From assembly GCF_000270185.1 (NCBI RefSeq), contig NC_015516.1, forward strand, positions 1,593,501 to 1,657,500: DNA of 64,000 nucleotides, written 5' to 3'. This document shows, piece after piece, positions 10,806 through 25,891 of the stretch. Source of the DNA: Melissococcus plutonius ATCC 35311. Its GTDB lineage: Bacteria; Bacillota; Bacilli; Lactobacillales; Enterococcaceae. The number at the start of each line of letters is the position of its first letter. Position 1 is the stretch's first letter. The notes below the pieces were generated by a model. It searched no databases. It was not told the DNA's origin and saw only the letters and a list, made by a program, of their open reading frames with translations. The translations under genes and the position numbers were made by a program.

Positions 10806-11035
10806 TTACCTCCTTGTTCACTTTAATAGGATTGAAAGCCATTTTAGGTTTAAACATTTTGGAATGATTCTCGTTTTAATCTAGTATTTCTTAGTTCTCT
10901 TCATTCATTTTCTAAATATAAATATTTGTTTAAATTTCATAGGCATATAATTATTTTATTAGGATAAAAAATACAAAAATTAAAACAAATAGATATACCT
11001 TGTTTGGATTCAGACTAGCATGTTTTATTAAAAAC

Positions 11036-11049
11036 TACAAACGATTACA
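11036..11049 (-). promoter_or_regulatory. Possible catabolite-responsive element
   Basis: On the minus strand TGTAATCGTTTGTA resembles the CcpA site TGWAANCGNTNWCA, differing in the last triplet. It lies about 240 bases upstream of the PTS gene start and about 60 bases before the azoR promoter, so it could serve either. A PTS for a secondary sugar is the usual target. Weak by sequence alone. Confidence 0.3.
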
Positions 11050-11097
11050 TTCAATTAACCATTTAGACAATTAAGATTATTGTCGAACTAGGTTAAC

Positions 11098-11125
11098 TTG
11101 TATTTTTTATTTTTACTGTTAGAAT
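11098..11125 (+). promoter_or_regulatory. Promoter of azoR
   Basis: TTGTAT and TAGAAT hexamers with a 16-base spacer, followed about 30 bases later by the azoR start. Plausible sigma-A promoter, not confirmed. Confidence 0.45.
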
Positions 11126-11153
11126 AAAACTATATCTTTTTAGGAGGAATAGT

Positions 11154-11774
11154 ATGTCAAATTTACTTGTAGTTAAAGCGCACCCTTTAGAAAAAGAAAA
11201 TTCACGTTCAATGAAAGTTTTAGATAGATTTATTACGAGTTATCAAGCAAAAAATCCGCAAGATACTTTGAATATTGTGGATCTTTATAAAGAAAACATT
11301 CCAGAAATTGATGAAGAGATTCTTTTGGCTTGGAATCAGCTAGGAAATGGCAAAGATTTTGCTCAATTAACAGAAAGTCAACAAGCTAAATTACTTCTTT
11401 TCAATCAATCAACAGAGCAATTTATTGCTGTTAATAAGATTGTTATTGTTAATGCTTTATGGAATTTAACAATTCCTACACGACTAAAAGCCTGGATAGA
11501 TACCATTTGTGTTGCTGGTAAAACATTTAGGTATACAGAAAATGGGCCAGAAGCATTAACACGTGGTAAAAAAGCATTGCATATCCAATCAAGTGGTAGC
11601 ATTTATGAGGGTAAAGACTTCGCCTCTTTATATCTTGAACAAATATTAACCTTTATAGGTATCCATAACTATGAACAATTATTAATTGAAGGCATTGATC
11701 AGACACCTGAACGAGAAGAAGAATTAATGAATAAGGCCTTTGATGCAGCAGAGCTACTAGGAACAACTTTTTAA
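11154..11774 (+). CDS. azoR: FMN-dependent NADH-azoreductase
   Basis: 206 residues with a flavodoxin-like fold. The N-terminal strand and phosphate-binding loop (VVKAHPLEKENSRSM) and the flavin-contacting NALWNLTIPTRLKAWID segment are those of AcpD/AzoR enzymes, which reduce azo dyes and quinones with NADH as homodimers. Physiologically it more likely detoxifies quinones. AGGAGG lies 7 bases before the ATG. It is a single-gene unit with its own promoter and a strong terminator. Confidence 0.92.
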   Translation: MSNLLVVKAHPLEKENSRSMKVLDRFITSYQAKNPQDTLNIVDLYKENIPEIDEEILLAWNQLGNGKDFAQLTESQQAKLLLFNQSTEQFIAVNKIVIVNALWNLTIPTRLKAWIDTICVAGKTFRYTENGPEALTRGKKALHIQSSGSIYEGKDFASLYLEQILTFIGIHNYEQLLIEGIDQTPEREEELMNKAFDAAELLGTTF

Positions 11775-11833
11775 TTCGCAATTTTTAATGCCATTTATAC
11801 ATTTTTTAATAGTTAATTCATATATAGAAAACA

Positions 11834-11873
11834 AAAATAGCAATCAAACTTAAAAGTTTGATTGCTATTTTCA
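11834..11873 (+). terminator. Terminator of azoR
   Basis: 18-base perfect arms, AAAATAGCAATCAAACTT (11834-11851) and its complement (11854-11871), with a tiny loop and U-rich end. It lies 60 bases past the azoR stop. Confidence 0.85.
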
Positions 11874-12014
11874 AAGATATTGTTCTATCATTTTAAAGAA
11901 ATAAAAATTTGAATATTACTTGATAGTTCTATCTCTCAATCTACTAATACTCTAAAAAATTGATATAAAAAGTATAATTTTGAAGTCATGGTCAAAATTA
12001 TACTCACTTTCTGA

Positions 12015-12398
12015 CTATTCTACTGGATTGACATTTTCATTTTCATATTCAATGATAGACCCGATGGATAATGTAGGTAATTCGTAAGGAGAAAGATATA
12101 AGCCATTTGCAATAGCATTTTCTTCAGATTCAGGTGTTTTATCGAAAACTAAAGTTACATGTGAAATACTGGATAAATTTTCATTAGCAATTGGACCAAC
12201 ATAACAAATGGTGTATTTTTTTTGATTAATACGTATAAAGTCACCTGGTTTTAATATAATTGGTTGAACTGGCTCCTTAAATTTTTGAATAACAGAATAT
12301 TCCCTTAATGTCTGTGTAGCTGTCTCGCCAAAAAGAATGATCATTGGTTCATCTTCGGTAAGTGCATATTTTCCAATTTCTGTAACAAGTGCTTGCAT
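12015..12398 (-). CDS. Orphan PTS glucitol/sorbitol EIIA-like protein
   Basis: 127 residues matching the SrlB/GutA EIIA fold: ILFGE near 21-25, LREYSVI at 31-37, then a KPGDFIRI strand, YTICYVG and NLSSISHVTLVFD. In E. coli SrlB the phosphorylated His lies in the CFIH segment. The aligned position here is Gln38 (YSVIQ), so the protein probably cannot take part in phosphotransfer. No EIIB, EIIC or dehydrogenase gene adjoins. It may be a regulatory or structural descendant of EIIA. AAAGGA precedes the ATG. Confidence 0.75.
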   Translation of the reverse strand: MQALVTEIGKYALTEDEPMIILFGETATQTLREYSVIQKFKEPVQPIILKPGDFIRINQKKYTICYVGPIANENLSSISHVTLVFDKTPESEENAIANGLYLSPYELPTLSIGSIIEYENENVNPVE

Positions 12399-12504
12399 TT
12401 ATTTAATCCTTTCTCTATCTTTTTTATCATTATACCATTAAAAATAACTATAGATTTATCATTTAACCTGAATTGATTGGTAACTTTTTCTCTAATTACC
12501 TACT

Positions 12505-12551
12505 GCATTAAAAAAGTAAAGCGTAGAACCTTAGATTCCACACTTTACTTT
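12505..12551 (-). terminator. Terminator of the murA-epuA unit
   Basis: Arms AAAGTAAAG.GT.GAA (12513-12528) and their complement (12536-12551) pair with two mismatches. On the minus strand a run of T follows. It lies about 140 bases past the epuA stop. Confidence 0.65.
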
Positions 12552-12687
12552 GTTTAATGAAGAAATAAATAGACGTTATTCCTCATTTTACTCTTTTTAT
12601 TAACCATTCAAGCAATTTTCAACTAAATAAAAATTTAAAAAATTAATTTATTCAATCTTTTGTAAATAGTCGTCTTAGTTAAGAATT

Positions 12688-12867
12688 TTATTTTTTGATA
12701 AAATCAAATATATGTGTCCATGTTCCTTCATTAAATATATCTTTTGAATTTCCGCTACCTATTAAACTATAACCAATCATTGTACCAATAACATATAAAA
12801 TAATTACTAAGGCGATAACTGTCAAAATTTTTAAGATTGTTATAAAAATATAACGAAATGGACTCAT
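12688..12867 (-). CDS. epuA: EpuA-like small membrane protein (annotated as RNA polymerase subunit beta)
   Basis: 59 residues: a short basic N terminus (MSPFRYIFI), one long membrane helix (about 7-34) and a polar tail. This matches the EpuA/DUF-type proteins that follow murA in enterococci and streptococci. They are often mislabelled 'DNA-directed RNA polymerase subunit beta' although they lack any polymerase domain. The start lies 11 bases after the murA stop, so the two form an operon, with GAGAGGAAA before the ATG. A role at the cell envelope is inferred from position only. Confidence 0.8.
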   Translation of the reverse strand: MSPFRYIFITILKILTVIALVIILYVIGTMIGYSLIGSGNSKDIFNEGTWTHIFDFIKK

Positions 12868-12878
12868 TTTTTTCCTCT

Positions 12879-14183
12879 CTAGCTTACAATAGATATTTCT
12901 TTTTCAACAATTAAGTCATCATCAACACGTTCAACAATAGCACCTAATTGTTGAAGTTTGCTATGAAACTTGTAATAACCACGGTCTAAATACTTCAAAT
13001 TAGAAACACGAGTAATACCATTTGCTCTTAATCCAGCTAATATCAAAGCTGCAGCCGCTCGTAAGTCTGTTGCTTGTACGGCAGCTCCTTGAAGAGCTTT
13101 GCCATTAGTACCTGTAATAACAGCAATATTTCCATCAATTTTTACATTGGCATTCATTCGTCGCATTTCTTCTAAATGTTGGAAACGATTCTCAAAAACC
13201 GTCTCTGTGACCACACTAACTCCCTGGGCAATTGATTGAATTGCTGTCATTTGTGCCTGAAGGTCAGTTGGAAATCCTGGATGTGGCAATGTCTTAATAT
13301 CCGTAGGTTTAAGTACACTCGGTCCAATTACCCGAATGCCATTTATTTCTTCAGAAATTTTAGCACCCATTTCAGCCAATTTAGAAATTAAGGGACGATT
13401 ATGTTCTAAAATTGCGTCTTCAATTAACACATTGCCTTCAGTCATTGCTGCTGCAACCATAAAGGTTCCTGCTTCAATACGGTCTTGAACAATAGAATGT
13501 TCAACCGCATGAAGTGAATCGACACCTTCAATTTGCATCATCTCAGTTCCAGCTCCTACAATTGAAGCACCCATTTTATTCAAAATATTCGCTAAATCAA
13601 CAATTTCTGGTTCTCTAGCAACATTTTCAATAATGGTCGTTCCTTTTGCTTTAACTGCTGCCATCATGATATTTTGTGTTGCTCCAACACTAGGAAAATC
13701 TAAATAGATTGTATTTCCAATTAGTTCATCCGCAATAGCTTCAATATATCCATTTTTTTGAATAATCTTTGCACCTAATGCTTGGAAGCCTTTTAAATGT
13801 AAATCAATTGGTCGTTTGCCAATTGCACAACCGCCAGGCATGGCTACCTTTGCAGTTCCATTTCTGGCCAATAATGGGCCCATTACAACAATTGAAGCAC
13901 GCATTTGGCTAACATACTCATAATTCGCTTGTATTCCTAGTGGTTCGGTAGCATCTAAAGTAATTTGATTGTTTGCTTGATCAAATGTGACCTTAACATT
14001 CAAATGGCTAATGACTTGATTCATCGTAAAAACATCGGACAAAATTGGCACATTGTTTAATGTCGTTATTCCCTCATCAGCTAAAAGGCTAGCAGCCAAA
14101 ATTGGCAATACAGCATTTTTAGCTCCCTCGATTTTGACTGTTCCCTTTAATCGATTGCCGCCATGAATAATAATCTGCTCCAT
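12879..14183 (-). CDS. murA: UDP-N-acetylglucosamine 1-carboxyvinyltransferase
   Basis: First committed step of peptidoglycan synthesis: transfers enolpyruvate from PEP to UDP-GlcNAc. The 434-residue length is normal. Lys22-Asn23 (GAKNAVLP) and the fosfomycin-target Cys119 ([13 protein letters not shown]) are present, as is the [12 protein letters not shown] segment near the C terminus. I start at the ATG at 14183 because GGGGGG lies 6 bases upstream; an upstream in-frame start at 14216 would add 11 residues with no support. Its position after the atp operon and DUF1146 gene matches the MurA1 copy of Firmicutes. Confidence 0.96.
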   Translation of the reverse strand: MEQIIIHGGNRLKGTVKIEGAKNAVLPILAASLLADEGITTLNNVPILSDVFTMNQVISHLNVKVTFDQANNQITLDATEPLGIQANYEYVSQMRASIVVMGPLLARNGTAKVAMPGGCAIGKRPIDLHLKGFQALGAKIIQKNGYIEAIADELIGNTIYLDFPSVGATQNIMMAAVKAKGTTIIENVAREPEIVDLANILNKMGASIVGAGTEMMQIEGVDSLHAVEHSIVQDRIEAGTFMVAAAMTEGNVLIEDAILEHNRPLISKLAEMGAKISEEINGIRVIGPSVLKPTDIKTLPHPGFPTDLQAQMTAIQSIAQGVSVVTETVFENRFQHLEEMRRMNANVKIDGNIAVITGTNGKALQGAAVQATDLRAAAALILAGLRANGITRVSNLKYLDRGYYKFHSKLQQLGAIVERVDDDLIVEKEISIVS

Positions 14184-14285
14184 TTTGTTCCCCCCAAAAT
14201 ATGAGAATAGAGTCATCTATTCAAAATCTTTATTATTATATCATTATTTCTGAATAAATAGTACCCTTTTTTATTGTCCCATAAA

Positions 14286-14522
14286 TTAAGAAAAAAACAT
14301 AAAAAAAAGATTGCGAAATAATGCCATTAATTCTAGTAAAAAATAACTAACTGTATATCCTATAACAATAGCAATTATGCATAGAAAAATTTTAGCTTGC
14401 TGAACATGTTGAGATTTAAAGAGTTGTTCAATTCGTAATGCACCCAACGACCAAAATGCAATATAGATAAATAAAAGATGACAAACAATTCGAATAACTG
14501 ATTCCATTCCATAAACTTGCAC
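14286..14522 (-). CDS. DUF1146 family membrane protein
   Basis: 78 residues with two membrane helices (about 8-27 and 45-70) separated by a short basic stretch. This is the DUF1146/YwzB family found between atpC and murA across Firmicutes. The start is GTG at 14522, supported by AGCGAGGG 8 bases upstream; the first ATG would lose five residues and that spacing. Function is unknown. Conserved neighbourhood suggests a link to the envelope or ATP synthase. Confidence 0.78.
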   Translation of the reverse strand: MQVYGMESVIRIVCHLLFIYIAFWSLGALRIEQLFKSQHVQQAKIFLCIIAIVIGYTVSYFLLELMALFRNLFFMFFS

Positions 14523-14664
14523 GTTATTTTCCCTCGCTTTAATTTTTAATTTAATTTTAGCATATTTTATACTAGATCGCTGAAAAAAATAACAACACTA
14601 ACCAATCAATTTCTAAAGTATGGATGATCAAATTATATCAAATATATACCAATTCAAACCAAAA

Positions 14665-14716
14665 AATAAATAAAAAAATGATAAGTACTTTTTTATAAGT
14701 ACTTATCACTTTTTTA
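14665..14716 (-). terminator. Terminator of the ATP synthase operon
   Basis: Perfect 11-base arms GATAAGTACTT (14680-14690) and AAGTACTTATC (14697-14707), with A- and T-runs on both sides. It lies 47 bases past the atpC stop. Symmetrical enough to act both ways. Confidence 0.88.
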
Positions 14717-14754
14717 TTTATGTAAGCAATGCTTTTCATTATTACTTACTATGG

Positions 14755-15174
14755 TTATATGTGTTTAGATACGTTAATACGGTTAATTGCACGGTGTAAA
14801 GCAACTGTTGCACGTTTTAATTCATCTGTATCAGCTTTTTCTTGTGCTTCAGTCAATCTTCTTTCCGCACGCAGTTTTGCACGTTCAGCTCTTGAAACAT
14901 CGATATCTCTTTCTCTTTCAGCTGAATCTGCTACAATACTGACAATATTATCACGTACTTCCATAATACCACCATTTACAGCAATCCAATCCACATGAGT
15001 ATCAGTGTCTGTTCTTTTTATTTTTACTTCATCAATCGCTAAAGGCACTATGATAGGAGCATGGTCTGGCAAAATACCAATTTCTCCATCTGTTGTTTTA
15101 GCAACAACAAGCTTGGAATGGTGATCATAAATTAAACCACTGGGAGTTACAACATTGACAGTCAATTTATTCAT
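14755..15174 (-). CDS. atpC: ATP synthase F1 epsilon subunit
   Basis: 139 residues: an N-terminal beta-sandwich (about 1-85, with the [12 protein letters not shown] motif) and a C-terminal two-helix arm rich in Arg and Glu. It couples the gamma rotor to the c-ring and restrains hydrolysis. AGGAGG lies 8 bases before the ATG, and the start is 13 bases after atpD. Last gene of the operon. Confidence 0.96.
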   Translation of the reverse strand: MNKLTVNVVTPSGLIYDHHSKLVVAKTTDGEIGILPDHAPIIVPLAIDEVKIKRTDTDTHVDWIAVNGGIMEVRDNIVSIVADSAERERDIDVSRAERAKLRAERRLTEAQEKADTDELKRATVALHRAINRINVSKHI

Positions 15175-15187
15175 GTGCCTTTACCTC

Positions 15188-17558
<2,371 letters not shown>

Positions 17559-17573
17559 TGCTTGTCACCTCTC

Positions 17574-19127
<1,554 letters not shown>

Positions 19128-19155
19128 TCAATTCACCTCTTTAATGTGCTGAAAA

Positions 19156-19698
19156 TCATTTTAATAGTAATTGTTGCATCTTTAATAATTGGCTATGAAC
19201 ACTGCCATCGATCACCTTATGATTTGCCTCAATGATTGCACCACCAATAATTGTTGGATCAATCAAATTAATGAACTGAGCTTGTTTATAACCTAAAATT
19301 TTAGCTGCTTTTTTTTCTGTTAATTGGTGTTGTTCTTTTGTAAGAGGAACAGCTGTGATTACCGTTCCTAATATTAAACTTTCATGTTCATCGAATCTTC
19401 TTTCATATTCATCGATCATTAATAATAAATCATTCATTCTACCATAATTATAAACAACTCTTAAAAAATTAAGTGTAATCCCAGTAAAATTATCAAACAA
19501 TGGTTGAACAATTTGCTTTTTTTCATCCAGTGTTAATCTTACATCACTTAACATATTGCCTAAATCTGGTATTTGATGATAAATTTCACGTAAAGACAAT
19601 AAATCTTGATAGATATTTTCTATTTCGTTTTTTTCGATTGCCAACTCAAATAAAGCTTTACCATAACGTCTACCTACAGTAAATTTATCTAGCTTCAT
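19156..19698 (-). CDS. atpH: ATP synthase F1 delta subunit
   Basis: 180 residues. The N-terminal helical bundle carries VGRRYGKALFELA, and the C-terminal motif LIDPTIIGGAIIEANHKVIDGSV is the family signature. It ties F1 to the b-subunit stalk. Its start overlaps the atpF end by 14 bases, which implies translational coupling. Confidence 0.95.
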   Translation of the reverse strand: MKLDKFTVGRRYGKALFELAIEKNEIENIYQDLLSLREIYHQIPDLGNMLSDVRLTLDEKKQIVQPLFDNFTGITLNFLRVVYNYGRMNDLLLMIDEYERRFDEHESLILGTVITAVPLTKEQHQLTEKKAAKILGYKQAQFINLIDPTIIGGAIIEANHKVIDGSVHSQLLKMQQLLLK

Positions 19699-20212
19699 TT
19701 GATTTACCTAAACTTTCGATATACGAGTTAATCAATGCTTCATGAGAAGCTTCTGATAATTCTTTATTTAAAATTTTCTCAGCAATTTCAATAGAAAGTT
19801 TTGAAACATCTGTTTTAATAGAAGCCATTGCTTCGTCGTGTTCTTGAGAAATATCACCACGAGCTTTTTCTTTTAAATGAGAAATTTCTCCATTTGCTTC
19901 ATTTAATAATTTCTGACGTGTTTGTTCGCCACTTTCCTTGGCATTCTTGATAATTTCAGCTGCATCAGATTTAGAAGATAACAATTGTTGTTGGCGTTCT
20001 TGTTCCATCTTAGCTGCTGCTATTCGAGATTGCTCTGCTGAATCTAAATCGTTGGCAATTTTGTCTTCACGTTTTTTTAACATGTCCGTAACTGCTCCCC
20101 AAGCAAACTTCTTTAAGAGGAGCATCAAGATCAAGAAGGCACCAGTAACAACAATGATTGTTCCCAAAGTTGTACTTGGTTTCACTTCTCCGACAACTAA
20201 ATTATTTAGCAT
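19685..20212 (-). CDS. atpF: ATP synthase Fo subunit b
   Basis: 175 residues: one membrane helix (about 14-35), then a long charged coiled coil rich in Ala, Glu and Lys, the peripheral stalk. GGAAG lies upstream of the ATG. It overlaps atpH and is separated from atpE by an unusually long 143-base gap. Confidence 0.95.
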   Translation of the reverse strand: MLNNLVVGEVKPSTTLGTIIVVTGAFLILMLLLKKFAWGAVTDMLKKREDKIANDLDSAEQSRIAAAKMEQERQQQLLSSKSDAAEIIKNAKESGEQTRQKLLNEANGEISHLKEKARGDISQEHDEAMASIKTDVSKLSIEIAEKILNKELSEASHEALINSYIESLGKSNEAR

Positions 20213-20355
20213 GAAGTTTCAACTTCCTTTCTTGCAATACTCGTAATCCAAGCAACTAGTTATTTATGTTTTTGCTTGTATTATGGATAATAAATAGAAG
20301 AAAGCAGTAACGACGTTCCTAAAAACCAGCGTCCTGCCTCCATTATGCTCATTAA
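20213..20355 (-). other. Long spacer between atpE and atpF
   Basis: 143 bases inside an otherwise tightly packed operon. It holds a 23-codon reading frame starting 3 bases after the atpE stop (ATG at about 20350, ending at TAA) without a Shine-Dalgarno, and a weak GACG/CGTC hairpin around 20298-20330. It could be an RNA processing or stability element that sets the high c-subunit dose, or have no role. Confidence 0.4.
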
Positions 20356-21326
<971 letters not shown>

Positions 21327-21385
21327 TCACCTCTTTTCCAATAATATTTTAAAAATGGTAACCCTTTGTGTCATAATCCTTTGAT

Positions 21386-21414
21386 ATAATACCACCAATA
21401 ATGAAAAAATTCAA
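21386..21414 (-). promoter_or_regulatory. Promoter of the ATP synthase operon
   Basis: On the minus strand TTGAAT (21409-21414) and TATTAT (21386-21391) are separated by exactly 17 bases, 66 bases upstream of the atpB start codon. The rest of the spacer to smpB holds no gene and no clear terminator. Confidence 0.7.
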
Positions 21415-21613
21415 TTTCATGAAAATTATTTTTCATTTTTTCTATTTAATCTCAATAAATGAAATCAATAGGGTCTTTATGCATGGAAATTTTTCTAAAT
21501 GGATTATTGAAAAAATCATGAAAATATATATAAGTTTCCTATATACTCTATCAAATTTTAAAACAAAATTAAAGATAGAAAACAAAATATGCAAAAAAGA
21601 ATAATTGATAAAA

Positions 21614-22078
21614 CTATTGCTGTTTATTTTTTAATGTACGACTAATTTGTCGATCTATTTCTCTTCGTTTTAATGTTTCACGCTTATCATACTGTTTTTT
21701 GCCCTTTGCTAGACCAACGAGTACCTTTGCATAGCCATCTTTCAAGTAAACCTTAAGTGGAATCAAGGTAATCCCTGTATTTTTCGTTTCACCAATTAAT
21801 CTTTTTATTTGCCTTTTATGCATTAACAATTTTCTTGTACGAAGTGGATCATGATTGAAAATATTTCCCTGCTCATATGGACTGATATGAACATTATAAA
21901 GAAAAGCTTCCCCATTTCGAATACGGACAAATCCATCCTTTAAATTAATTCGACTATTTCGAATCGATTTAATCTCAGTTCCTTGTAAAACCATTCCTGC
22001 CTCGATTGTGTCAAGGATTGAATAATCATGTCTAGCTTTACGGTTTTGTGCGATTAACTTTCCTTCTCCTTTAGGCAT
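21614..22078 (-). CDS. smpB: SsrA-binding protein
   Basis: 154 residues, the standard size. Binds tmRNA and delivers it to stalled ribosomes. Motifs [34 protein letters not shown] and the basic tail [13 protein letters not shown] are intact. It follows rnr by 8 bases, the usual pairing in Firmicutes, where both act in trans-translation and RNA decay. No ssrA gene is seen in this window. Confidence 0.96.
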   Translation of the reverse strand: MPKGEGKLIAQNRKARHDYSILDTIEAGMVLQGTEIKSIRNSRINLKDGFVRIRNGEAFLYNVHISPYEQGNIFNHDPLRTRKLLMHKRQIKRLIGETKNTGITLIPLKVYLKDGYAKVLVGLAKGKKQYDKRETLKRREIDRQISRTLKNKQQ

Positions 22079-22086
22079 TTCCTTCT

Positions 22087-24441
22087 CTACTTTCTATTTT
22101 TTACTTTTTTCTTTTTTGCAACTTCCTTATAAAAAGGTTTTTTCCTATTTTTTTTCTTCTTATTGGTTTTATCTGCTACTGTTTGCTTTTTTGGCGAATT
22201 CTTTTTCTCTGTCTGTTTCTTATAATGATTTTTACTTCTTCGCTTATATTTTTCTGGTACCATCAAGGCATCTACTTTTTCTACTTCCAATAACTCAAAA
22301 TCAATTTCTCTAGTATCAGGATCGGCTTTTTCAACCCGTACACTGACCTTTTGTCCAATTTTTAAAGTTATACCAGTCCGTTCACCAACTAAAGCCAAAT
22401 GCTTTTCAATAAAATGAAAATAATCTTGCTTTAGATTATTCACATGAATCAACCCTTCAATGGTATTAGGCAATTCAACAAAGATTCCGAATTTAGTAAC
22501 AGAACTAATAATTCCGTTGTATACCTCACCAATCTTTCCTGCCATAAATTCTGCTTTTTTCATAGAATCAACTTCACGTTCCACTTCTGTTGCTCTGCGT
22601 TCCATTTGTGAACTATGATTAGCGATATCAGGCAATTGTGTTGCCCATCTTTCTTTTGTTTTTTCTGAGCTATCTTGGTTATAAGTATGAATTAATCGAT
22701 GGACGATTAGATCTGGGTAACGACGAATTGGTGAAGTAAAATGTGTATAATAGGTAGCAGCCAAACCATAGTGACCATAATTATTCTCAGAATAACGCGC
22801 CTGTTGCATGCTACGTAGTAAGATAGTATTTACTACTGCTTCCTCTGGTCTACCCATTACTTTTCTTAATGCTGATTGTAAATCCTTTGGTGTAATTTCA
22901 CTCTTAGATCCCTTAATGAGTATTCCCAAAATTGAAATAAAATCAAAAAAACGTTGCATTTTCTCTTCTTTTGGCTGTTCATGAATTCGATAAATAAAAG
23001 GTAACTTCAAATCATGATAATGCTTGGCAACTGTTTCATTGGCGATTAACATGAATGATTCCACGATACGCTCACCAATACCTCTTTCTCTTAATTCAAT
23101 TCTTTGCGGTTCTCCTGCTTCATTAACGATGATCCTAGATTCATGATCATCAAATGAAAGTGCGCCACGCTGCTCCCGCATTGTTGATAAAATCAGATGA
23201 AGTTCTTGCATTTCTTTAAACATAGGTACTAAAGATTGATAATGTCTCATTGTTTGTGTATTTTGGTCTTCTAAGATTTCATTGACTGCTGTATAAGTCA
23301 TTCTCTCAGCGGTTTGTATGACACTTGGAAAAATTTCATGATGGACGACTTTTCCTTGGTGATTAATTTCCATTTCACAACCTAACGTCAGTCTAGGTAC
23401 CTTTGGATTCAATGAACAGATGTCATTGGATAAACGCTGAGGAATCATAGGAATCACACGATCAATCAAATAAACACTTGTACCTCGTTCATAAGCTTCT
23501 TTGTCAATAAAACTTCCTTCTTTAACATAATGAGAAACATCAGCAATATGAACGCCCAAGTAGTAGTTGCCATTGTTTAGTTTTTTAACCGTTACTGCAT
23601 CATCTAAATCTTTAGCATCCTCACCATCAATAGTGACAATTTGCTGATCTCTTAAATCTTTTCTATTTAATAATTCCTCTTCAGTAAAATTATCTGATAA
23701 ATAATTCGCTTCCTCTATGACTTCTTCTGAAAAAGCTACCGGGATATCATGTGCTATGATAGTGGATAAAATATCTACGCCTGGATCATCTTTATAACCA
23801 ATGATTTTTTTTGTAATTCCCCTTAATTGTTGAATATAGCACTTTTCTGGATAGTGAGTAATCTCAGCAATAACGATACTACCATTTATTGGCTTAATGC
23901 CTTCAGCAACAATTGTCACTGTAAATCCAGTTAATTTTTTATCTTTAGGCACCATATAACCATAAGCATGTGTCTCTTTTATCTTTAACTCATCATAAGC
24001 AAAAAACTCACCTACTAGCTGGGTAATTGCTCGCTGCTTGATTGCCGTTATCTTGCCTTCTGCTACATGATTTGTAAATATATCTTCAGATTGGACAATT
24101 TTTACTTCAACACTATCACCATTCATAGCGTAATTTACAGCTTCTTTTGGAATGTAAATATCTGGTTCTTCTGGATCAATTGTCACAAAGCCAAAGCCTC
24201 TTTCATTGGCACGAAAAGTTCCTTCGACGGATAATCCATTATTTGGTAATAAAATTCTACCTTTCTTGTTAAAGACAATTAATTTTTCCTGCTCTAGGGC
24301 TGCTACTGCTTGAACAAGCTGTTTAAAATCTTTGCTACTTTCTAATTCAAGTCCCTGTGCAATTTCTTCCATTGTAAGTTTCTTTTTTATATTTGTTTCT
24401 AAAAAGGTCAGAACCTGTTCTTTTATTGTTTTTTTACTCAA
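22087..24441 (-). CDS. rnr: Ribonuclease R
   Basis: 784 residues, a 3'-to-5' exoribonuclease that degrades structured RNA. Order: an N-terminal winged helix (1-65), cold-shock-type OB domains (about 75-230), the RNB catalytic domain with [12 protein letters not shown], an S1 domain (about 630-715) and a Lys-rich tail of some 50 residues. The start is TTG at 24441 with GAGGT 7 bases upstream. It lies between est and smpB in the usual order. Confidence 0.96.
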   Translation of the reverse strand: MSKKTIKEQVLTFLETNIKKKLTMEEIAQGLELESSKDFKQLVQAVAALEQEKLIVFNKKGRILLPNNGLSVEGTFRANERGFGFVTIDPEEPDIYIPKEAVNYAMNGDSVEVKIVQSEDIFTNHVAEGKITAIKQRAITQLVGEFFAYDELKIKETHAYGYMVPKDKKLTGFTVTIVAEGIKPINGSIVIAEITHYPEKCYIQQLRGITKKIIGYKDDPGVDILSTIIAHDIPVAFSEEVIEEANYLSDNFTEEELLNRKDLRDQQIVTIDGEDAKDLDDAVTVKKLNNGNYYLGVHIADVSHYVKEGSFIDKEAYERGTSVYLIDRVIPMIPQRLSNDICSLNPKVPRLTLGCEMEINHQGKVVHHEIFPSVIQTAERMTYTAVNEILEDQNTQTMRHYQSLVPMFKEMQELHLILSTMREQRGALSFDDHESRIIVNEAGEPQRIELRERGIGERIVESFMLIANETVAKHYHDLKLPFIYRIHEQPKEEKMQRFFDFISILGILIKGSKSEITPKDLQSALRKVMGRPEEAVVNTILLRSMQQARYSENNYGHYGLAATYYTHFTSPIRRYPDLIVHRLIHTYNQDSSEKTKERWATQLPDIANHSSQMERRATEVEREVDSMKKAEFMAGKIGEVYNGIISSVTKFGIFVELPNTIEGLIHVNNLKQDYFHFIEKHLALVGERTGITLKIGQKVSVRVEKADPDTREIDFELLEVEKVDALMVPEKYKRRSKNHYKKQTEKKNSPKKQTVADKTNKKKKNRKKPFYKEVAKKKKVKNRK

Positions 24442-24451
24442 TTGTTCTACC

Positions 24452-25207
24452 TCAATTCCAAGATAATGTTGTTAAAAAATGCAAAACATCTTTTTCTAGT
24501 TTTTTATGTTCAGGGCCTGTAGTAATGACATGACCACTATCTGGATACCATTGTAAAGTGAAAGGTATCTGCGTTAATTTCTTAATTGTGTGAAAACTAC
24601 CATTCCTATCAATCATTTGATCACAACCAGATTGTGCAATAAAAACCGGTCGTGTAATTTCTGATAATTGATCTGTAATTTTTTTTGAAAATGATTCAAG
24701 CCATTTTAACTGTTCAAGCATGCGAGGCTTTATTTCCGCTAACCGATACTGTATTTCACTGGTTGATAAATTATGTTTTATCAATAACTGTTCTGCATAT
24801 AACATAAAGTTCTCTGGAACATGATTTTCACAAGGATAAATAGGGGAACAAAAAGAACCACCACCTATTAAACTATCGATATTTTTGGTTAATGCATCCA
24901 TTGCAAATAATCCACCCATTGATAGACCCAAAATTGCTATCTGCTCATACCCCTTATTATAAAGAAATTGAATGGCGTCTAATGTTTCTTGTCGCCAATC
25001 TTCTGGCGATCTATTAAGAATATCTTCTGGTATCAATGTTCCATGTCCAGAAAAGTTCGGTGCGTACACTGTATAGCCTTCTTTTTCTAAAAAGCGACTC
25101 AACAATCGAACATCATTGCTGCTACCAGAATAGGCATGCAATAATAACACCGATCTAGATCCATTTTCTGTAAATAGGGATTTTGGTAATTGTTTTGTTC
25201 TATTCAA
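24452..25207 (-). CDS. est: Carboxylesterase, alpha/beta hydrolase
   Basis: 251 residues. The nucleophile is Ser96 in GLSMGG; the oxyanion segment is LLLHAYSGSS, the acid is in QSGCDQMID and the His in DSGHVITTG. This matches the Est30-type esterases found between secG and rnr in Bacilli, which cleave short acyl esters in the cytoplasm. TTG start at 25207 with GAGGTGG upstream. The natural substrate is unknown. Confidence 0.9.
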   Translation of the reverse strand: MNRTKQLPKSLFTENGSRSVLLLHAYSGSSNDVRLLSRFLEKEGYTVYAPNFSGHGTLIPEDILNRSPEDWRQETLDAIQFLYNKGYEQIAILGLSMGGLFAMDALTKNIDSLIGGGSFCSPIYPCENHVPENFMLYAEQLLIKHNLSTSEIQYRLAEIKPRMLEQLKWLESFSKKITDQLSEITRPVFIAQSGCDQMIDRNGSFHTIKKLTQIPFTLQWYPDSGHVITTGPEHKKLEKDVLHFLTTLSWN

Positions 25208-25380
25208 AGTACCACCTCATCATTATTCTATCATACTAGCTAGTAAAAATTATGTGAAATGTTATATTAGTATAATAGGTTTAAAAGAAAAAAGACCAGA
25301 AAGCAAGTATGACAACTAACTATTCCAGTCTTATTATTTACAATTATTTGTATTTATCAATGAATCATTTAATTCATGTC

Positions 25381-25617
25381 TTATTTTGTTGATAAGAAAG
25401 CAAGTATAAAAAGCAAAAACATCCAAATACCACCTAAAATCGTAGTTGAACGTTGCATTACTGCTTCAAATCCACGTGCTTTTTGTTTTCCAAAAAGTTT
25501 ATCTGCTCCACCAGTAAATGCACTTGCAGCACTGTTTTGTTTACTAGGTTGCATCATAATGGTCAAAACAATTAAGACAGAAAGTATTAATATAATAACT
25601 AATAATAAACTGTACAT
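25381..25617 (-). CDS. secG: Preprotein translocase subunit SecG
   Basis: 78 residues with two membrane helices (about 2-22 and 58-76) and the loop MQPSKQNSAASAFTGGADKLFG, the family hallmark. It aids SecYEG during export. GAGGAG precedes the ATG. It begins the secG-est-rnr-smpB block. A weak hairpin with an AAGAC/GTCTT stem lies past the stop near 25288-25335. Confidence 0.95.
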   Translation of the reverse strand: MYSLLLVIILILSVLIVLTIMMQPSKQNSAASAFTGGADKLFGKQKARGFEAVMQRSTTILGGIWMFLLFILAFLSTK

Positions 25618-25891
25618 AATTAAACTCCTCTATTCTGAATACTTCTTATTCATTTTAACACAAATGCTAAACAAAGACTAGCCCAATTTGTATTTTCCAT
25701 AAACTACCTAATCATAAAAAATCAAAATTAAATAATCAATTTGAATTTCCCATTCTAGTATGTACTATAAATAAATTGACCGCTTTTTTTAAATATGCCA
25801 TACCTATAAAACTGAATAATTAAAAATATTTATTGATCTATTTTGCATCTCTATGTCTGTTTAATTTTAAATAGTTATCATTGATTTATGA

